Counted from the stretch's first letter, positions 8,144 to 15,917 are shown. The stretch is 27,358 nt of DNA from Ruminococcus sp. UBA3800 (GCA_002368715.1 DFEO01000060.1:1-27358), one strand, 5' to 3'. Made by a program: numbers and translations. The notes: a model not told the origin generated them from the sequence alone.

Positions 8144-8869
8144 TCATTTTTTCACACTGTAAGCTTCAAAGGCCTCCTCAACAGTGCCGTCCACCTCGAC
8201 CTTGCCGTTTTTAAGAAAGATAGCTCTTTTGCAGGTCTCCTCTATCGCCTGACGTGAATGTGACACGAACAGTACGGTAACGCCTGCTTCGATGACCTCA
8301 TTTATCTTGTCACGGCATTTCTTCTGAAAGTCCGCATCACCAACGCTCAGCGCCTCGTCCACAACAAGGATATCAGGATGGATATTTATGTTTATCGCAA
8401 AGCCCAGCCTCATTTTCATACCGCTGGAATATGTCCTTACAGGCTGGTCTATATATTCTCCCAGATCTGCAAAGTCGATAATGTCCTGCTCTATCTCCTT
8501 TATCTGAGCATCATTGAGCCCGAGAAGATAGCCCTTGAGATAGATATTCTCTATCCCCGTCATATCGGGAGAAAACCCTGCTGTCAGCTCCAGAAGAGCC
8601 GCCACCTTGCCATTGACGGTTATCTCGCCGCTGGTGGGAAAGCTTACCCCCGTTATCATTTTGAGTATAGTGGACTTTCCTGCGCCGTTCTTGCCTATGA
8701 TGCCCACCGACTCGCCCTGATATATCTTAAAGCTCACGCCCTTCAGCGCAGGGTGCTTCTTGACGCCTCTGTTCTTGGTGAAGATAGCCTTGAAGCGAGC
8801 CTTTTCATTCTTGTAAAGAAAGTATTCTTTCTTTACGTCCTTAAATTCTATGATAGGTTCTCTTTCCAT
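8144..8869 (-). CDS. Polysaccharide/teichoic acid ABC exporter, ATP-binding protein
   Basis: ATPase of the Wzt/TagH/RfbE type that powers export of a lipid-linked glycan with the ABC-2 permease encoded just upstream. Walker A is GKNGAGKS (59-66), the signature is YSSGMKM (147-153), Walker B ends in Asp171-Glu172, and the switch His is His204. The extra N-terminal stretch with KNRGVKKHPALKGVSFKIY is typical of this subgroup. At 241 residues it lacks the C-terminal carbohydrate-binding domain of Wzt O9-type proteins, so export probably does not rely on recognition of a modified chain end. The ATG follows AGGAGA. Permease and ATPase genes are 21 bases apart. Confidence 0.93.
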   Translation of the reverse strand: MEREPIIEFKDVKKEYFLYKNEKARFKAIFTKNRGVKKHPALKGVSFKIYQGESVGIIGKNGAGKSTILKMITGVSFPTSGEITVNGKVAALLELTAGFSPDMTGIENIYLKGYLLGLNDAQIKEIEQDIIDFADLGEYIDQPVRTYSSGMKMRLGFAININIHPDILVVDEALSVGDADFQKKCRDKINEVIEAGVTVLFVSHSRQAIEETCKRAIFLKNGKVEVDGTVEEAFEAYSVKK

Positions 8870-8890
8870 GTCATTCTCCTGAGCCCGACA

Positions 8891-9733
8891 TCAAAGCACA
8901 TCGGGCAGTATCTTTCTGAATTTCTTATAGGTGTGGCCGCCGAGAAGTATCAAAAACAGAAGCTCTGCAAAAAAGAACACTGTCTCGGTGGTATAGTTGC
9001 TGTCAAAGGCGAGCGTATGCGTAAGGAAGCATTTACGGTAGCCGTTGACAAAGTAGTTTATAGGGTTGACATACATCAGTCTTTTTACCCAGAGCGGCTC
9101 GATGTCATAGGTGTTCCACAGTGTTCCCGACAGCCAGAACAGACCTGTGATTATAGAGTTTATCAGGTTCTCAAAGTCCTTGCTGAAAGCACTCAGCGGA
9201 GCTGTTGTCCACGAAAGCACAAGGAAGAACACATACATCATAAAAGCATAATAGATGAACTGGAGATTGTATATGCTGGGGCCAAAGCCGCTGAGCCAGA
9301 GCACAGCATACATTATGGCGCACAGCAGGATATGTATGTAAAGACCCGAGAGCGAAGTGAACGTCATTATGTTCGACACAGGGAACGAAAGCTTTGTGAC
9401 GAACTGCTTGTTCTGTCTTATCGAGCGTGAACCTCCGATGATGCACTCGGAGATATAGAACCACGGCACATATCCCGTGAGCAGAAATATAAAGGTGGGA
9501 TACTTGTCGTTGATAAAGTGGATGCCGCCGTTTCTTCTAAGGCCCACATCAAAAGCGAACCACAGGATAAACAGCGTGAACGAGGGCTTGATAAGAGCCC
9601 ACAGCGGTCCCAGCGCCGCACCCTTATACTTTTTGATAAGCTCATTGACCGAAAGCATCCTTATCTGCTTGCCCTTGCCCTTATGCTCGATAAAGATCTG
9701 CCTGAGTCCGAAAACATCGTGTTTTTCTTCCAT
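8891..9733 (-). CDS. Polysaccharide/teichoic acid ABC exporter, permease
   Basis: ABC-2 type permease of the Wzm/TagG/RfbD family, 280 residues with about six hydrophobic segments (roughly 46-64, 77-94, 125-150, 158-182, 190-206 and 248-270). The N-terminal amphipathic part with KYKGAALGPLWALIKPSFTL is diagnostic of this family, as is the motif around VNPINYFVNGYRKCFL before the last helix. It pairs with the ATPase gene downstream. The ATG follows AGGAAGG. Placement after a family 2 glycosyltransferase points to cell-wall glycan or capsule assembly; the substrate cannot be read from sequence. Confidence 0.92.
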   Translation of the reverse strand: MEEKHDVFGLRQIFIEHKGKGKQIRMLSVNELIKKYKGAALGPLWALIKPSFTLFILWFAFDVGLRRNGGIHFINDKYPTFIFLLTGYVPWFYISECIIGGSRSIRQNKQFVTKLSFPVSNIMTFTSLSGLYIHILLCAIMYAVLWLSGFGPSIYNLQFIYYAFMMYVFFLVLSWTTAPLSAFSKDFENLINSIITGLFWLSGTLWNTYDIEPLWVKRLMYVNPINYFVNGYRKCFLTHTLAFDSNYTTETVFFFAELLFLILLGGHTYKKFRKILPDVL

Positions 9734-9833
9734 ATTTCAACCTTCCTCTATATGATAGCCGACCGATCACGGCGGCGTAAAAGCTTTTTTATCGCCCGCA
9801 GATCATTGCAGGCATTTCCTGACGGTATCTGCA

Positions 9834-10658
9834 TCAGCCCCTCAGAAGCTTTTTATACACAACACCCGTAAGCTTTGCAGGCATGATAAAAATAAACAGC
9901 TGCAATGCGCACGGAAGTGCAAAATCTGCAAATGACGAATAGCCGCTCCTGAAAAGACGCCACCTGACCTTGAAAAAGGCCTTTGTGTTTGCCCAGTTAC
10001 GACGTCTTTCGTAGTTGCCTTTTGTTATTCGGTAGCGCACGAGAACACGCCCTATATTCACTCCATAGGCTCCCTCTCTGAGCATATTTACCACGAACTC
10101 ATAATCCTCGCAGCGCTTTATCGTGCTGTATCCGCCGGCCTTTTTTGCCATGGACTTTTTATACACCAGAGTCTGATTATTGAAAGGGTTGCGCCTTTTT
10201 GAATACTTGTGTATCTCGGAATTGCGAAGGGGCGTTTTCTTCACAGCCAGGCTCTCGCCCGTATCAGAGTCAAACTCCTCGATATATGCGCCAAGCATAT
10301 CTATCTCCGGGTGCCTTGCCATCGCCCTGACAGAGCGCTCGCAGCGTTCGGGCACAGCAACATCGTCCGAGTCCATCTTCACGATTATCTCGTGCCTGCA
10401 TTTTTCTATCCCGAAATTAGCGCAGGCTCCCGTTCCCGATCTCTGCTCCATCCTGTAAACGTGAAGCGCTTCGCTCTCGGCACACAGCTCCTCTATGGCC
10501 GCATCCAGCTCATCGGTAAGCTCGCCGTCACACACCAGCACAAAGTCATCCGTCGGCAGTGTCTGTGCAAGCATACTGCGGACGCTCTCTTTAAAAAACT
10601 CGGCCTTTTCTCCGTCATACACCGACATCAGCACACTGTAAGGGGGCAGTTTATCCAC
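9834..10658 (-). CDS. Family 2 glycosyltransferase
   Basis: GT-A fold transferase resembling amylovoran-type and rhamnosyl/galactosyl chain enzymes. YSVLMSVYDGE (7-17) opens the nucleotide-binding half, VLVCDGELTDE follows, and KMDSDD (94-99) holds the metal-binding DxD. CEDYEF (183-188) is the usual acceptor-side acidic motif. A hydrophobic stretch near the C-terminus (about 244-262) may anchor it to the membrane. The start is a GTG at 10658, chosen because AAAGGAG sits 9 bases upstream. It is the first gene after a consensus promoter and lies 100 bases before the exporter genes, so it probably builds the glycan that they export. Confidence 0.9.
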   Translation of the reverse strand: MDKLPPYSVLMSVYDGEKAEFFKESVRSMLAQTLPTDDFVLVCDGELTDELDAAIEELCAESEALHVYRMEQRSGTGACANFGIEKCRHEIIVKMDSDDVAVPERCERSVRAMARHPEIDMLGAYIEEFDSDTGESLAVKKTPLRNSEIHKYSKRRNPFNNQTLVYKKSMAKKAGGYSTIKRCEDYEFVVNMLREGAYGVNIGRVLVRYRITKGNYERRRNWANTKAFFKVRWRLFRSGYSSFADFALPCALQLFIFIMPAKLTGVVYKKLLRG

Positions 10659-10698
10659 AGCAGCTCACTCCTTTCCACGCATCCCGTTATTCCGTATT

Positions 10699-10727
10699 AT
10701 TATACCATTTCTGCCCGGATTTGTCAA
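10699..10727 (-). promoter_or_regulatory. Sigma-A promoter, perfect consensus, for the glycosyltransferase operon
   Basis: On the minus strand TTGACA (10727-10722) is followed by 17 bases and TATAAT (10704-10699). The match to the housekeeping consensus is exact. Transcription would start near 10692, giving a leader of about 34 bases before the GTG start. As the genes downstream to glgP are closely packed and I see no strong terminator between them, it may drive the whole eight-gene run. Confidence 0.88.
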
Positions 10728-10793
10728 TTGAAAAGGCCTTGTGTTTATATCGAATTTAGCCGAAGAGCGACACGGCTTTTTATCTATAACAGA

Positions 10794-10830
10794 CAATAAA
10801 AACGAGCACTGCTTTTGCGGCAATGCCCGT
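10794..10830 (-). terminator. Rho-independent terminator after the PAP2 gene
   Basis: On the minus strand ACGGGCATTGC and GCAGTGCTCGT form an 11-bp stem (two G-U pairs) with a 7-base loop, followed by TTTTTATT. It lies about 20 bases past the stop codon of the phosphatase gene and separates it from the promoter of the glycosyltransferase operon. Confidence 0.85.
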
Positions 10831-10851
10831 TTTGTTTGTTTGTCAGTGTTT

Positions 10852-11418
10852 TCAGCTCCCGCCGCCGGCTCCTGTCGGGAACCTGTCGGCAAACTTTCTC
10901 CTGTATACCACGACACAGAAGACCGAGAATATCGAAGCGGAGATGGCTCCGTATAAAACATCTGTCGGATAATGCACCCCGACATAGAGTCTTGAAAACG
11001 AGATAAGAAAAGCCAGCACGATCGCAGCTATGCCGATCTTTCTCGGCATAAGCATAAATATCACGACGGATGCCGCAAATGCCGCCGAAGCATGGCCCGA
11101 CGGGAAAGAATACTGGCTCTGCCTGCCTATAAGGCTTGTCAGCCCCTCGATAGTTTCATAGGGTCTTGCCCTTTCAAACAGGTGCTTTATCGCAATGATA
11201 TTGACCAGAAGCGCCCCTGTCAGCGATATCAGACACAGCACACCGGCAGGTCTGTATTTTTTCCAAGCTATGAGCCCCATACTTACGACCAGCCAGAACC
11301 AGCCGTACTCTCCGAGATAGGTTATAACCTTCATTATCGGTGTCAGCCAGGCCGCCCTCAGGTCGTCCTGTATCCACAAAAGGACCTCGCCCTCCTTGGA
11401 GTCCAATCTGTCAAACAT
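10852..11418 (-). CDS. PAP2-family membrane phosphatase
   Basis: Lipid phosphatase of the PAP2/BcrC type, likely acting on undecaprenyl pyrophosphate, phosphatidic acid or phosphatidylglycerophosphate at the outer membrane face. All three catalytic motifs are intact: K78 to RP (KHLFERARP, 78-86), PSGH (106-109), and SRLYVGVHYPTD (142-153) with His149 and Asp153. About five membrane helices are visible. The ATG at 11418 follows GAGGAGT. The gene stands alone between two terminators. The tail PTGAGGGS is low in complexity. Substrate is uncertain; position next to a glycan export operon makes undecaprenyl pyrophosphate recycling plausible but not proven. Confidence 0.9.
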   Translation of the reverse strand: MFDRLDSKEGEVLLWIQDDLRAAWLTPIMKVITYLGEYGWFWLVVSMGLIAWKKYRPAGVLCLISLTGALLVNIIAIKHLFERARPYETIEGLTSLIGRQSQYSFPSGHASAAFAASVVIFMLMPRKIGIAAIVLAFLISFSRLYVGVHYPTDVLYGAISASIFSVFCVVVYRRKFADRFPTGAGGGS

Positions 11419-11663
11419 TTATGTCACTCCTCACCAATGTCTTGCGAAAACGTTTTATAAATATTTCCAGTTTCTGACAGAAAAACTGTTGCGGATGTAA
11501 AATATCCCGGCCTTGTCTTATGTAAAATCCCCTGATTTCATATTTTCTTAAAAACGTATTATAATCGGTTCAAAAAAGTCTCCACATAAAGTGATGAACA
11601 AATGTTAAACATTTTAAAGAATTAACTTTCAGGGCCTTACGGGCAGGAATAAAAAAGAGCGAT
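11419..11663 (-). promoter_or_regulatory. Upstream region of the PAP2 gene with weak promoter and palindromes
   Basis: No reading frame. On the minus strand TATAAT at 11563-11558 is a good -10, but the -35 position (TGTGGA, 11586-11581) is poor, so it may need an activator. Between it and the gene lie a direct repeat ATGTAAAAT followed by CCC (11495-11508 and 11520-11532), a palindrome TTTCTGACAGAAA (11471-11483) and a palindrome AAAACGTTTT (11447-11456). These could be operator sites for a regulator. Confidence 0.4.
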
Positions 11664-11705
11664 AAAAAAGCATCACCCTCTGTAAAAAGAGGGTCGATGC
11701 TTTTA
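11664..11705 (-). terminator. Rho-independent terminator after the Bax-inhibitor-like gene
   Basis: On the minus strand AAAAGCATC-G-ACCCTCT pairs with AGAGGGTGATGCTTTT, a 16-bp stem with a single bulged G and a short loop, ending in TTTTTTATC. It begins about 14 bases past the stop codon. Confidence 0.9.
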
Positions 11706-11718
11706 TTCGGGTCAAATC

Positions 11719-12513
11719 TTATCTTCTGTTGCCCTGGATCTTTGCCAGCAGGCGAAGGATCTTGAGATAGAGGTAGATAACGCCTACAACGAGAGAGTAG
11801 CTTGCATACCACTCATACTCCTCGGGCAGTCCGTTCTCCACGGTCTCGGTAACAGTGTCAAAATCGCACATAAGAAGCACAGCAGCTATGAACACGCCGA
11901 TAAAAGCGAACACGATGCCTATGGGGCCGTTGTTGATAGTGTTGATGCTTGTGATTATCGGGGAATTGGGGGCAAGGATGCTGACGAGCGCATAGATGCC
12001 GCCTCCGACGATTGAAACCATAAGAGCTGTTATGCAGGCAGTCTTGAGCCTTCCGCCGACTCTTACGCCCTTTGAATAGAGCAGGGTAAGACAGCCGACT
12101 GTCAGTATGGTAAGAACAAGAGCCTCAACGATGATGCCCTTGAACTCTCTTGCATAAAGCATAGATACCAGCGACAGACAGAAGCCCATACCGCCGGCAT
12201 ATATCGAACCCGTGACAGGCACGCTCTTAGGGACGAACGCCGCTATCAGGCTCGCTATCAGGGTAACGAACAGCAGTGTATAGAACACCACAGCCTCCAT
12301 TTCGAGCGCAGCCTCCGCGCCGTTTCTCGAGGTATAGAACGCATCCATATAAAAGAACGCTGCTATTCCCGCACACATAACCAGTACGAAATAAACTGTC
12401 TTCATAGCCACGCCCTTATAAGTCGCAGCATAGTTGATATCCACAGGCTGAACGAAGCTTCTGAGCTTTCTGGATCTGGGGTTGCCTGCGTTTTCAAAAA
12501 AGTTATTGGCCAT
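11719..12513 (-). CDS. Bax inhibitor-1/YccA-family membrane protein
   Basis: A 264-residue member of the Bax inhibitor-1-like (YccA/YbhL, TMBIM-related) family with about seven membrane helices. The C-terminal part with CDFDTVTETVENGLPEEYEW followed by ASYSLVVGVIYLYLKILRLL is characteristic. Some bacterial relatives work as pH-dependent calcium leak channels; a role here is not established. The ATG at 12513-12511 is preferred over an upstream TTG at 12531, because the GGAGAG ribosome site lies between them. The gene has its own promoter and terminator and forms a single-gene unit downstream of holB. Confidence 0.9.
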   Translation of the reverse strand: MANNFFENAGNPRSRKLRSFVQPVDINYAATYKGVAMKTVYFVLVMCAGIAAFFYMDAFYTSRNGAEAALEMEAVVFYTLLFVTLIASLIAAFVPKSVPVTGSIYAGGMGFCLSLVSMLYAREFKGIIVEALVLTILTVGCLTLLYSKGVRVGGRLKTACITALMVSIVGGGIYALVSILAPNSPIITSINTINNGPIGIVFAFIGVFIAAVLLMCDFDTVTETVENGLPEEYEWYASYSLVVGVIYLYLKILRLLAKIQGNRR

Positions 12514-12546
12514 TTGATACTCTCCTTCCAAAACGTCATTACAACT

Positions 12547-12574
12547 ATTATACCCTATTTTGTGAAAATGTCAA
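12547..12574 (-). promoter_or_regulatory. Sigma-A promoter for the Bax-inhibitor-like gene
   Basis: On the minus strand TTGACA (12574-12569), 16 bases, TATAAT (12552-12547): exact hexamers with slightly short spacing. The -35 box overlaps the stop codon of holB (12573-12571). Transcription would start near 12540. Confidence 0.87.
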
Positions 12575-13584
12575 GTAAAATATTCGCCAAGCTCTGCCGC
12601 AAAGCTGTTTATGGCAAGCGTCAGGTTGCAGCTGGCATCCGAAGCCCTGACATATGAGCACACCAGCTCATACAGCGAAAGCGCCTTTTGTTCGCCAAAA
12701 AGCGAGCTCATCCTGCGTGCGGCCTCCTCGTCGCAGCCGACGGTGACGGCTGCCCTGCCCTCGAGCCGTATACGCATACTGTCTCTTATTATCTCTGAAA
12801 ACAGCACCGCACATTCGTGGAACAGCGCTCTTGAGCTGTCTGTCTGCCCAAGCGCCATAAGTATATCATATTCTCTCCTGCCGAGCGCTGCCCTTGCAAG
12901 AGCACGGGCACAGTCGGCGCCGTTTTTAAAAAGGCCTCCCGAAAGATACTCGATACAGCGTCCTATATTTCCCCTTCCTGCCCTGACTGCCTCGGCAGCG
13001 CTCGCAGGATCGGTGTTCTCATACATCTCCAGATACTCCGCACTCTGGGCATCCGTCACAGGCAGCGCTGCCAGCGAGATGACACGGGAAAGTATCGTTT
13101 CAAGAAACACCTCTCTGCTTGCCGCCGTAAGGATGACAGCCGTATGGTCGGGCGGCTCCTCGATAAGCTTCAGCAGGATATTCTGTATCTGCACCGCAGT
13201 TATCACCGAGCGGTCAAGGTCGGGGATGATGTATACCTTCATCCGCCCTTCGGTCGGAAGGATCACTGCGTCCGAAACTATCGGTCTTATCTCATCCACC
13301 ATATAGTTTCCCTTTTCGCCCGACCTGGCGGTCACGACATCAGGGTGTGTTCCCTCGGCTATAAGACGGCAGTTCTTGCAGCTGCCGCAGGGCTCGCCGC
13401 CGCCCTGCTCGCAAAGGAGCGCCGCTGCCGTCCACAGAGCAAGCTTTTTCTTTCCGAGCCCCTTATCTCCGTGGATGATGACAGAGTGCGGTTCACGGGA
13501 GCGCCTTATCATATTGGATATAAGGGTCTTCGAGCCCTCATTGCCGTATATCTTGTAATTCATCACTTTTTCCTGTTCTGTCAT
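12571..13584 (-). CDS. holB: DNA polymerase III, delta prime subunit
   Basis: Clamp-loader AAA+ subunit of the replication machinery. The P-loop is GDKGLGKK (39-46); a zinc-binding set Cys58, Cys66, Cys69, Cys72 follows (CGSCKNC), and IEEPP (141-145) is the conserved loop seen in DnaX and HolB. The usual SRC motif reads SRV (166-168). The 337 residues fit Clostridia delta prime. The ATG at 13584 overlaps the darA stop as ATGA. An alternative ATG seven codons in (13563) has AGGA 7 bases before it, so the true start could be either. It is the last gene of a coupled operon whose order matches the yaaO-darA-holB region of Bacillus. Confidence 0.9.
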   Translation of the reverse strand: MTEQEKVMNYKIYGNEGSKTLISNMIRRSREPHSVIIHGDKGLGKKKLALWTAAALLCEQGGGEPCGSCKNCRLIAEGTHPDVVTARSGEKGNYMVDEIRPIVSDAVILPTEGRMKVYIIPDLDRSVITAVQIQNILLKLIEEPPDHTAVILTAASREVFLETILSRVISLAALPVTDAQSAEYLEMYENTDPASAAEAVRAGRGNIGRCIEYLSGGLFKNGADCARALARAALGRREYDILMALGQTDSSRALFHECAVLFSEIIRDSMRIRLEGRAAVTVGCDEEAARRMSSLFGEQKALSLYELVCSYVRASDASCNLTLAINSFAAELGEYFT

Positions 13585-13904
13585 ACCTGCTCAAAACGGT
13601 TGATGTCGGTCACAAAGATCGTCGCACCGCCTATATTGACCTCAACGGGATACGGACCTCCCAGATCCCCCTCTGTCACTGCCGAGGACGGCACATACTG
13701 CTTTCTTTTTTTGCAATACTCCTTGCAGGTGTCGATAACGGTATCCACCATTTCATCCTGACAGCAGATAAGGAAAGTAGTATTTCCCGACATAAGAAAG
13801 CCGCCTGTCGAAGCAAGTTTGGTGGCTCTTATGCTTTTTTTGCGAAACGCCTTGTTCACCGCATAAACATCATCGTTATTAACTATCGCATACACCAGTT
13901 TCAT
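13581..13904 (-). CDS. darA: Cyclic-di-AMP receptor, PII-like (DarA/YaaQ)
   Basis: A 107-residue PII-like protein that binds cyclic di-AMP as a trimer. Conserved ATKLASTGGFLMSGNTT (27-43) forms the ligand pocket; the C-terminal part with GGATIFVTDINRFEQ is also typical. The partner that it controls is unknown in the family. The ATG overlaps the yaaO stop as ATGA and has a strong AAAGGAG. It sits directly before holB, as in Bacillus except that yaaR is missing between them. Confidence 0.95.
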   Translation of the reverse strand: MKLVYAIVNNDDVYAVNKAFRKKSIRATKLASTGGFLMSGNTTFLICCQDEMVDTVIDTCKEYCKKRKQYVPSSAVTEGDLGGPYPVEVNIGGATIFVTDINRFEQV

Positions 13905-15253
13905 ATTTGTTCTCCTTTCGGTCTGTTATTTTTCATCACACTGATCCTGTCTATTGCATAAGCCTTTAAAACGCTCACACAGTCCTTGTTTATTATCTCA
14001 CCGCACACAGCCACAGGCACAGCAGGCTGACAGCCGCTTATGCTCCTTGCACATATGCGCCCCAGCGCCTCGTCGGGGCTTACATCCTCACACGGCGAGA
14101 ACGCCGCCTCTCTGATGCTCACCGCTCTTTCACAGGGCGAAAGCACAGGCATCGGTCCGGGCTCTGCCGCCGCTTTTTTCGGTATCCCGTCAAGCGCCGA
14201 TACGAGCTGTTCAAACTCATCCTGCTCTGTCATAGCCGAAGGCATCAGCACAAGGTATTCCCTGTCACTGTACTCACACTCTATCCCTCGGCATCTCAGC
14301 TCCTGCGCAAGCTCCTTGCCCGAAAGGCCGCAGCAGGACGGCCGTATCGTTATCTTCAAAGGCTCGCTGCCCACAGTCTCAAAGCCAAGAGCGCCTATCC
14401 TGTCCCTTGTTTTTTTCACGGCTCTCTCTGCGTCCTTTATCCTGTCCGTCAGGCCGCCGCAGGCAAGCATATCCGAAACGATGTCCAGGCTCCTGAGCAG
14501 AAGATATGACGGACTTGTCGAGCCGAACATCGACATTATCCTTTTGGCGTCATAGCCGAGCTCCTCGTGCCCTGCGGCTATATGCAGCATAGCCGTTCCC
14601 GTCAGACACGGCAGCGTCTTATGAGCCGAATCGCAGCACATTGAAGCACCAAGCGACAGCGGGTGAAGATCACGCTCGGTAAAGCGAAGATAAGCTCCGT
14701 GAGCATTATCCACAAGAAGCGGCACCCCATACTCTCTGCACACATCGGCACAGGCTCTGATATCCGCCATAAAGCCCAGATAATCCGGAGAGGTAAGGTA
14801 TACGCAGTCAAAGCTGCCGCACTCGAGCCCACGTCTTATATCCTCGGCTGTTATAAAGGATGAACACACCGAGCATGAAGCTTTTTCGGGATATATCCAG
14901 CTGACATCCGCATCCAGAAGCGCACATCCGTCTATAAAAGCCTTGTGACAGTTCCTTCCTGCAAGGACACGCAGGCTCTGCTTTTTCATTTTTATTATCC
15001 CCAGCATCGTCTTTATGCAAAGGCTGGAGCCCTCGGTGCTGTAAAGCGTTGCCGCCGAGCCGTAGACCTGTGACATCTGCTCTTCGCTCTTTTTTATGAT
15101 GCCCTGCGGCTCGAACAGATAATCAGCACCGCTTATCTCGGTGATATCAAACGCCTCGCAGCCTGTGACAGGTCTGCCCTTGTGGCCGGGCATATGAAAA
15201 CGCCGTACTGCGCTTTTGTTATAGGATGTCACAAAATCATCTATATATCTCAT
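13901..15253 (-). CDS. Orn/Lys/Arg decarboxylase-family PLP enzyme (YaaO-like)
   Basis: Fold-type I pyridoxal phosphate enzyme of the SpeA/YaaO group of Orn/Lys/Arg decarboxylases. FHMPGHKGR (19-27) opens the family, VDNAHGAYL (181-189) holds Asp182 and His185 that bind the cofactor, and Lys212 in DSAHKTLP is the Schiff-base lysine. At 450 residues it is slightly shorter than SpeA and much shorter than the inducible acid-stress decarboxylases, lacking their wing domain. The substrate (arginine, lysine or ornithine) cannot be read from sequence. Start and stop overlap both neighbours by ATGA, and GAGGAAG precedes the start. In Bacillus the yaaO gene also precedes darA and holB. Confidence 0.9.
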   Translation of the reverse strand: MRYIDDFVTSYNKSAVRRFHMPGHKGRPVTGCEAFDITEISGADYLFEPQGIIKKSEEQMSQVYGSAATLYSTEGSSLCIKTMLGIIKMKKQSLRVLAGRNCHKAFIDGCALLDADVSWIYPEKASCSVCSSFITAEDIRRGLECGSFDCVYLTSPDYLGFMADIRACADVCREYGVPLLVDNAHGAYLRFTERDLHPLSLGASMCCDSAHKTLPCLTGTAMLHIAAGHEELGYDAKRIMSMFGSTSPSYLLLRSLDIVSDMLACGGLTDRIKDAERAVKKTRDRIGALGFETVGSEPLKITIRPSCCGLSGKELAQELRCRGIECEYSDREYLVLMPSAMTEQDEFEQLVSALDGIPKKAAAEPGPMPVLSPCERAVSIREAAFSPCEDVSPDEALGRICARSISGCQPAVPVAVCGEIINKDCVSVLKAYAIDRISVMKNNRPKGEQI

Positions 15254-15573
15254 TCATCTTCCTCATCATCGTCGTCCGTCGGTGTAAGCAGCCTTCTGAG
15301 CACCGCCTGACTGACGCCGCCCGCTATCCTTTTTCTCGCAAGGGCTATGGTGCGTGAAACGCTGGAACGGTTGACACCGCATACCTCTGCTATCTCCTGC
15401 ATCGTCATACCCTTTACATAATACATTATTATATAACATTTCTGCTTTTTAGTCAAATTCATATCCATCGCTTCACGGATGAGCCTGTTTTTCACAGGCG
15501 TATCCTCGGCGGTGGGGTCTGTTCGCCGGTCACTTATGTAATTGTCTATAAGGTCATATGAGAGCTTTCTCAT
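15250..15573 (-). CDS. Sigma-70 region 4-like DNA-binding protein
   Basis: A 107-residue protein with a helix-turn-helix like sigma region 4 at about 42-84: TKKQKCYIIMYYVKGMTMQE leads into IAEVCGVNRSSVSRTI, the recognition helix. No region 2 is present, so it is not a complete sigma factor. The C-terminus is strikingly acidic (TDDDDEEDE). It is the first gene of the operon with yaaO, darA and holB and its stop overlaps the yaaO start as ATGA. The ATG at 15573 has only a weak ribosome site (GAGAT about 12 bases upstream). It may regulate its own operon; its targets are unknown. Confidence 0.75.
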   Translation of the reverse strand: MRKLSYDLIDNYISDRRTDPTAEDTPVKNRLIREAMDMNLTKKQKCYIIMYYVKGMTMQEIAEVCGVNRSSVSRTIALARKRIAGGVSQAVLRRLLTPTDDDDEEDE

Positions 15574-15735
15574 TGCTAAGGAACATCTCGCTTTCTTCAG
15601 TATATTAAATTTTTATGAATATTTCGTGTCCGTTAGAGCCACTATATATTGGGGGCAAAAAATTGGACAAACACAATTTTGAATTTTTTTGGTTATATTG
15701 AGGGAATTCTATCGGACAGTTTGTGCAAAATGCCG

Positions 15736-15764
15736 TTGCATTTTACGGAATTATGTGTTATAAT
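15736..15764 (+). promoter_or_regulatory. Extended -10 sigma-A promoter for the DUF896-WYL operon
   Basis: TTGCAT (15736-15741), 17 bases, TATAAT (15759-15764) with the TGn extension just before the -10. Transcription should start near 15771, leaving a leader of about 200 bases before the first gene. It lies in the 400-base divergent region (15574-15971), which shows no convincing gene. On the minus strand a TATACT at 15604-15599 could be the -10 of the sigma-like operon, but no good -35 accompanies it. Confidence 0.8.
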
Positions 15765-15917
15765 ACGAATGTTAAATCCCGAAAAGGGCGATTATTCGGA
15801 CAACTCAGAGAACACCAAAGAAAAAAACAAGGGTTCTGCGAGGATATAAAAAGACAAAAAATCCGGGAGTCGTTTTTTCAGGACTTAAAAGCGGTATTGT
15901 GTAAGCCGTGATAGCCT

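Noticed and set aside
9734..9833. Imperfect hairpin in the gap between glycosyltransferase and permease genes as a terminator
   Set aside because: The stem is interrupted and the A/T-rich part lies in its loop, with no T-tract after it; the genes more likely share a transcript.
11578..11590. DnaA-box-like TCCACATAA near the PAP2 promoter
   Set aside because: It does not match TTATNCACA, stands alone, and there are no origin genes nearby.
15649..15911. Short frames in the divergent region (15649-15849 and 15723-15911)
   Set aside because: Both begin upstream of the promoter at 15736-15764 and would not be wholly transcribed; an ATG at 15769 is at the predicted transcript start with no ribosome site.
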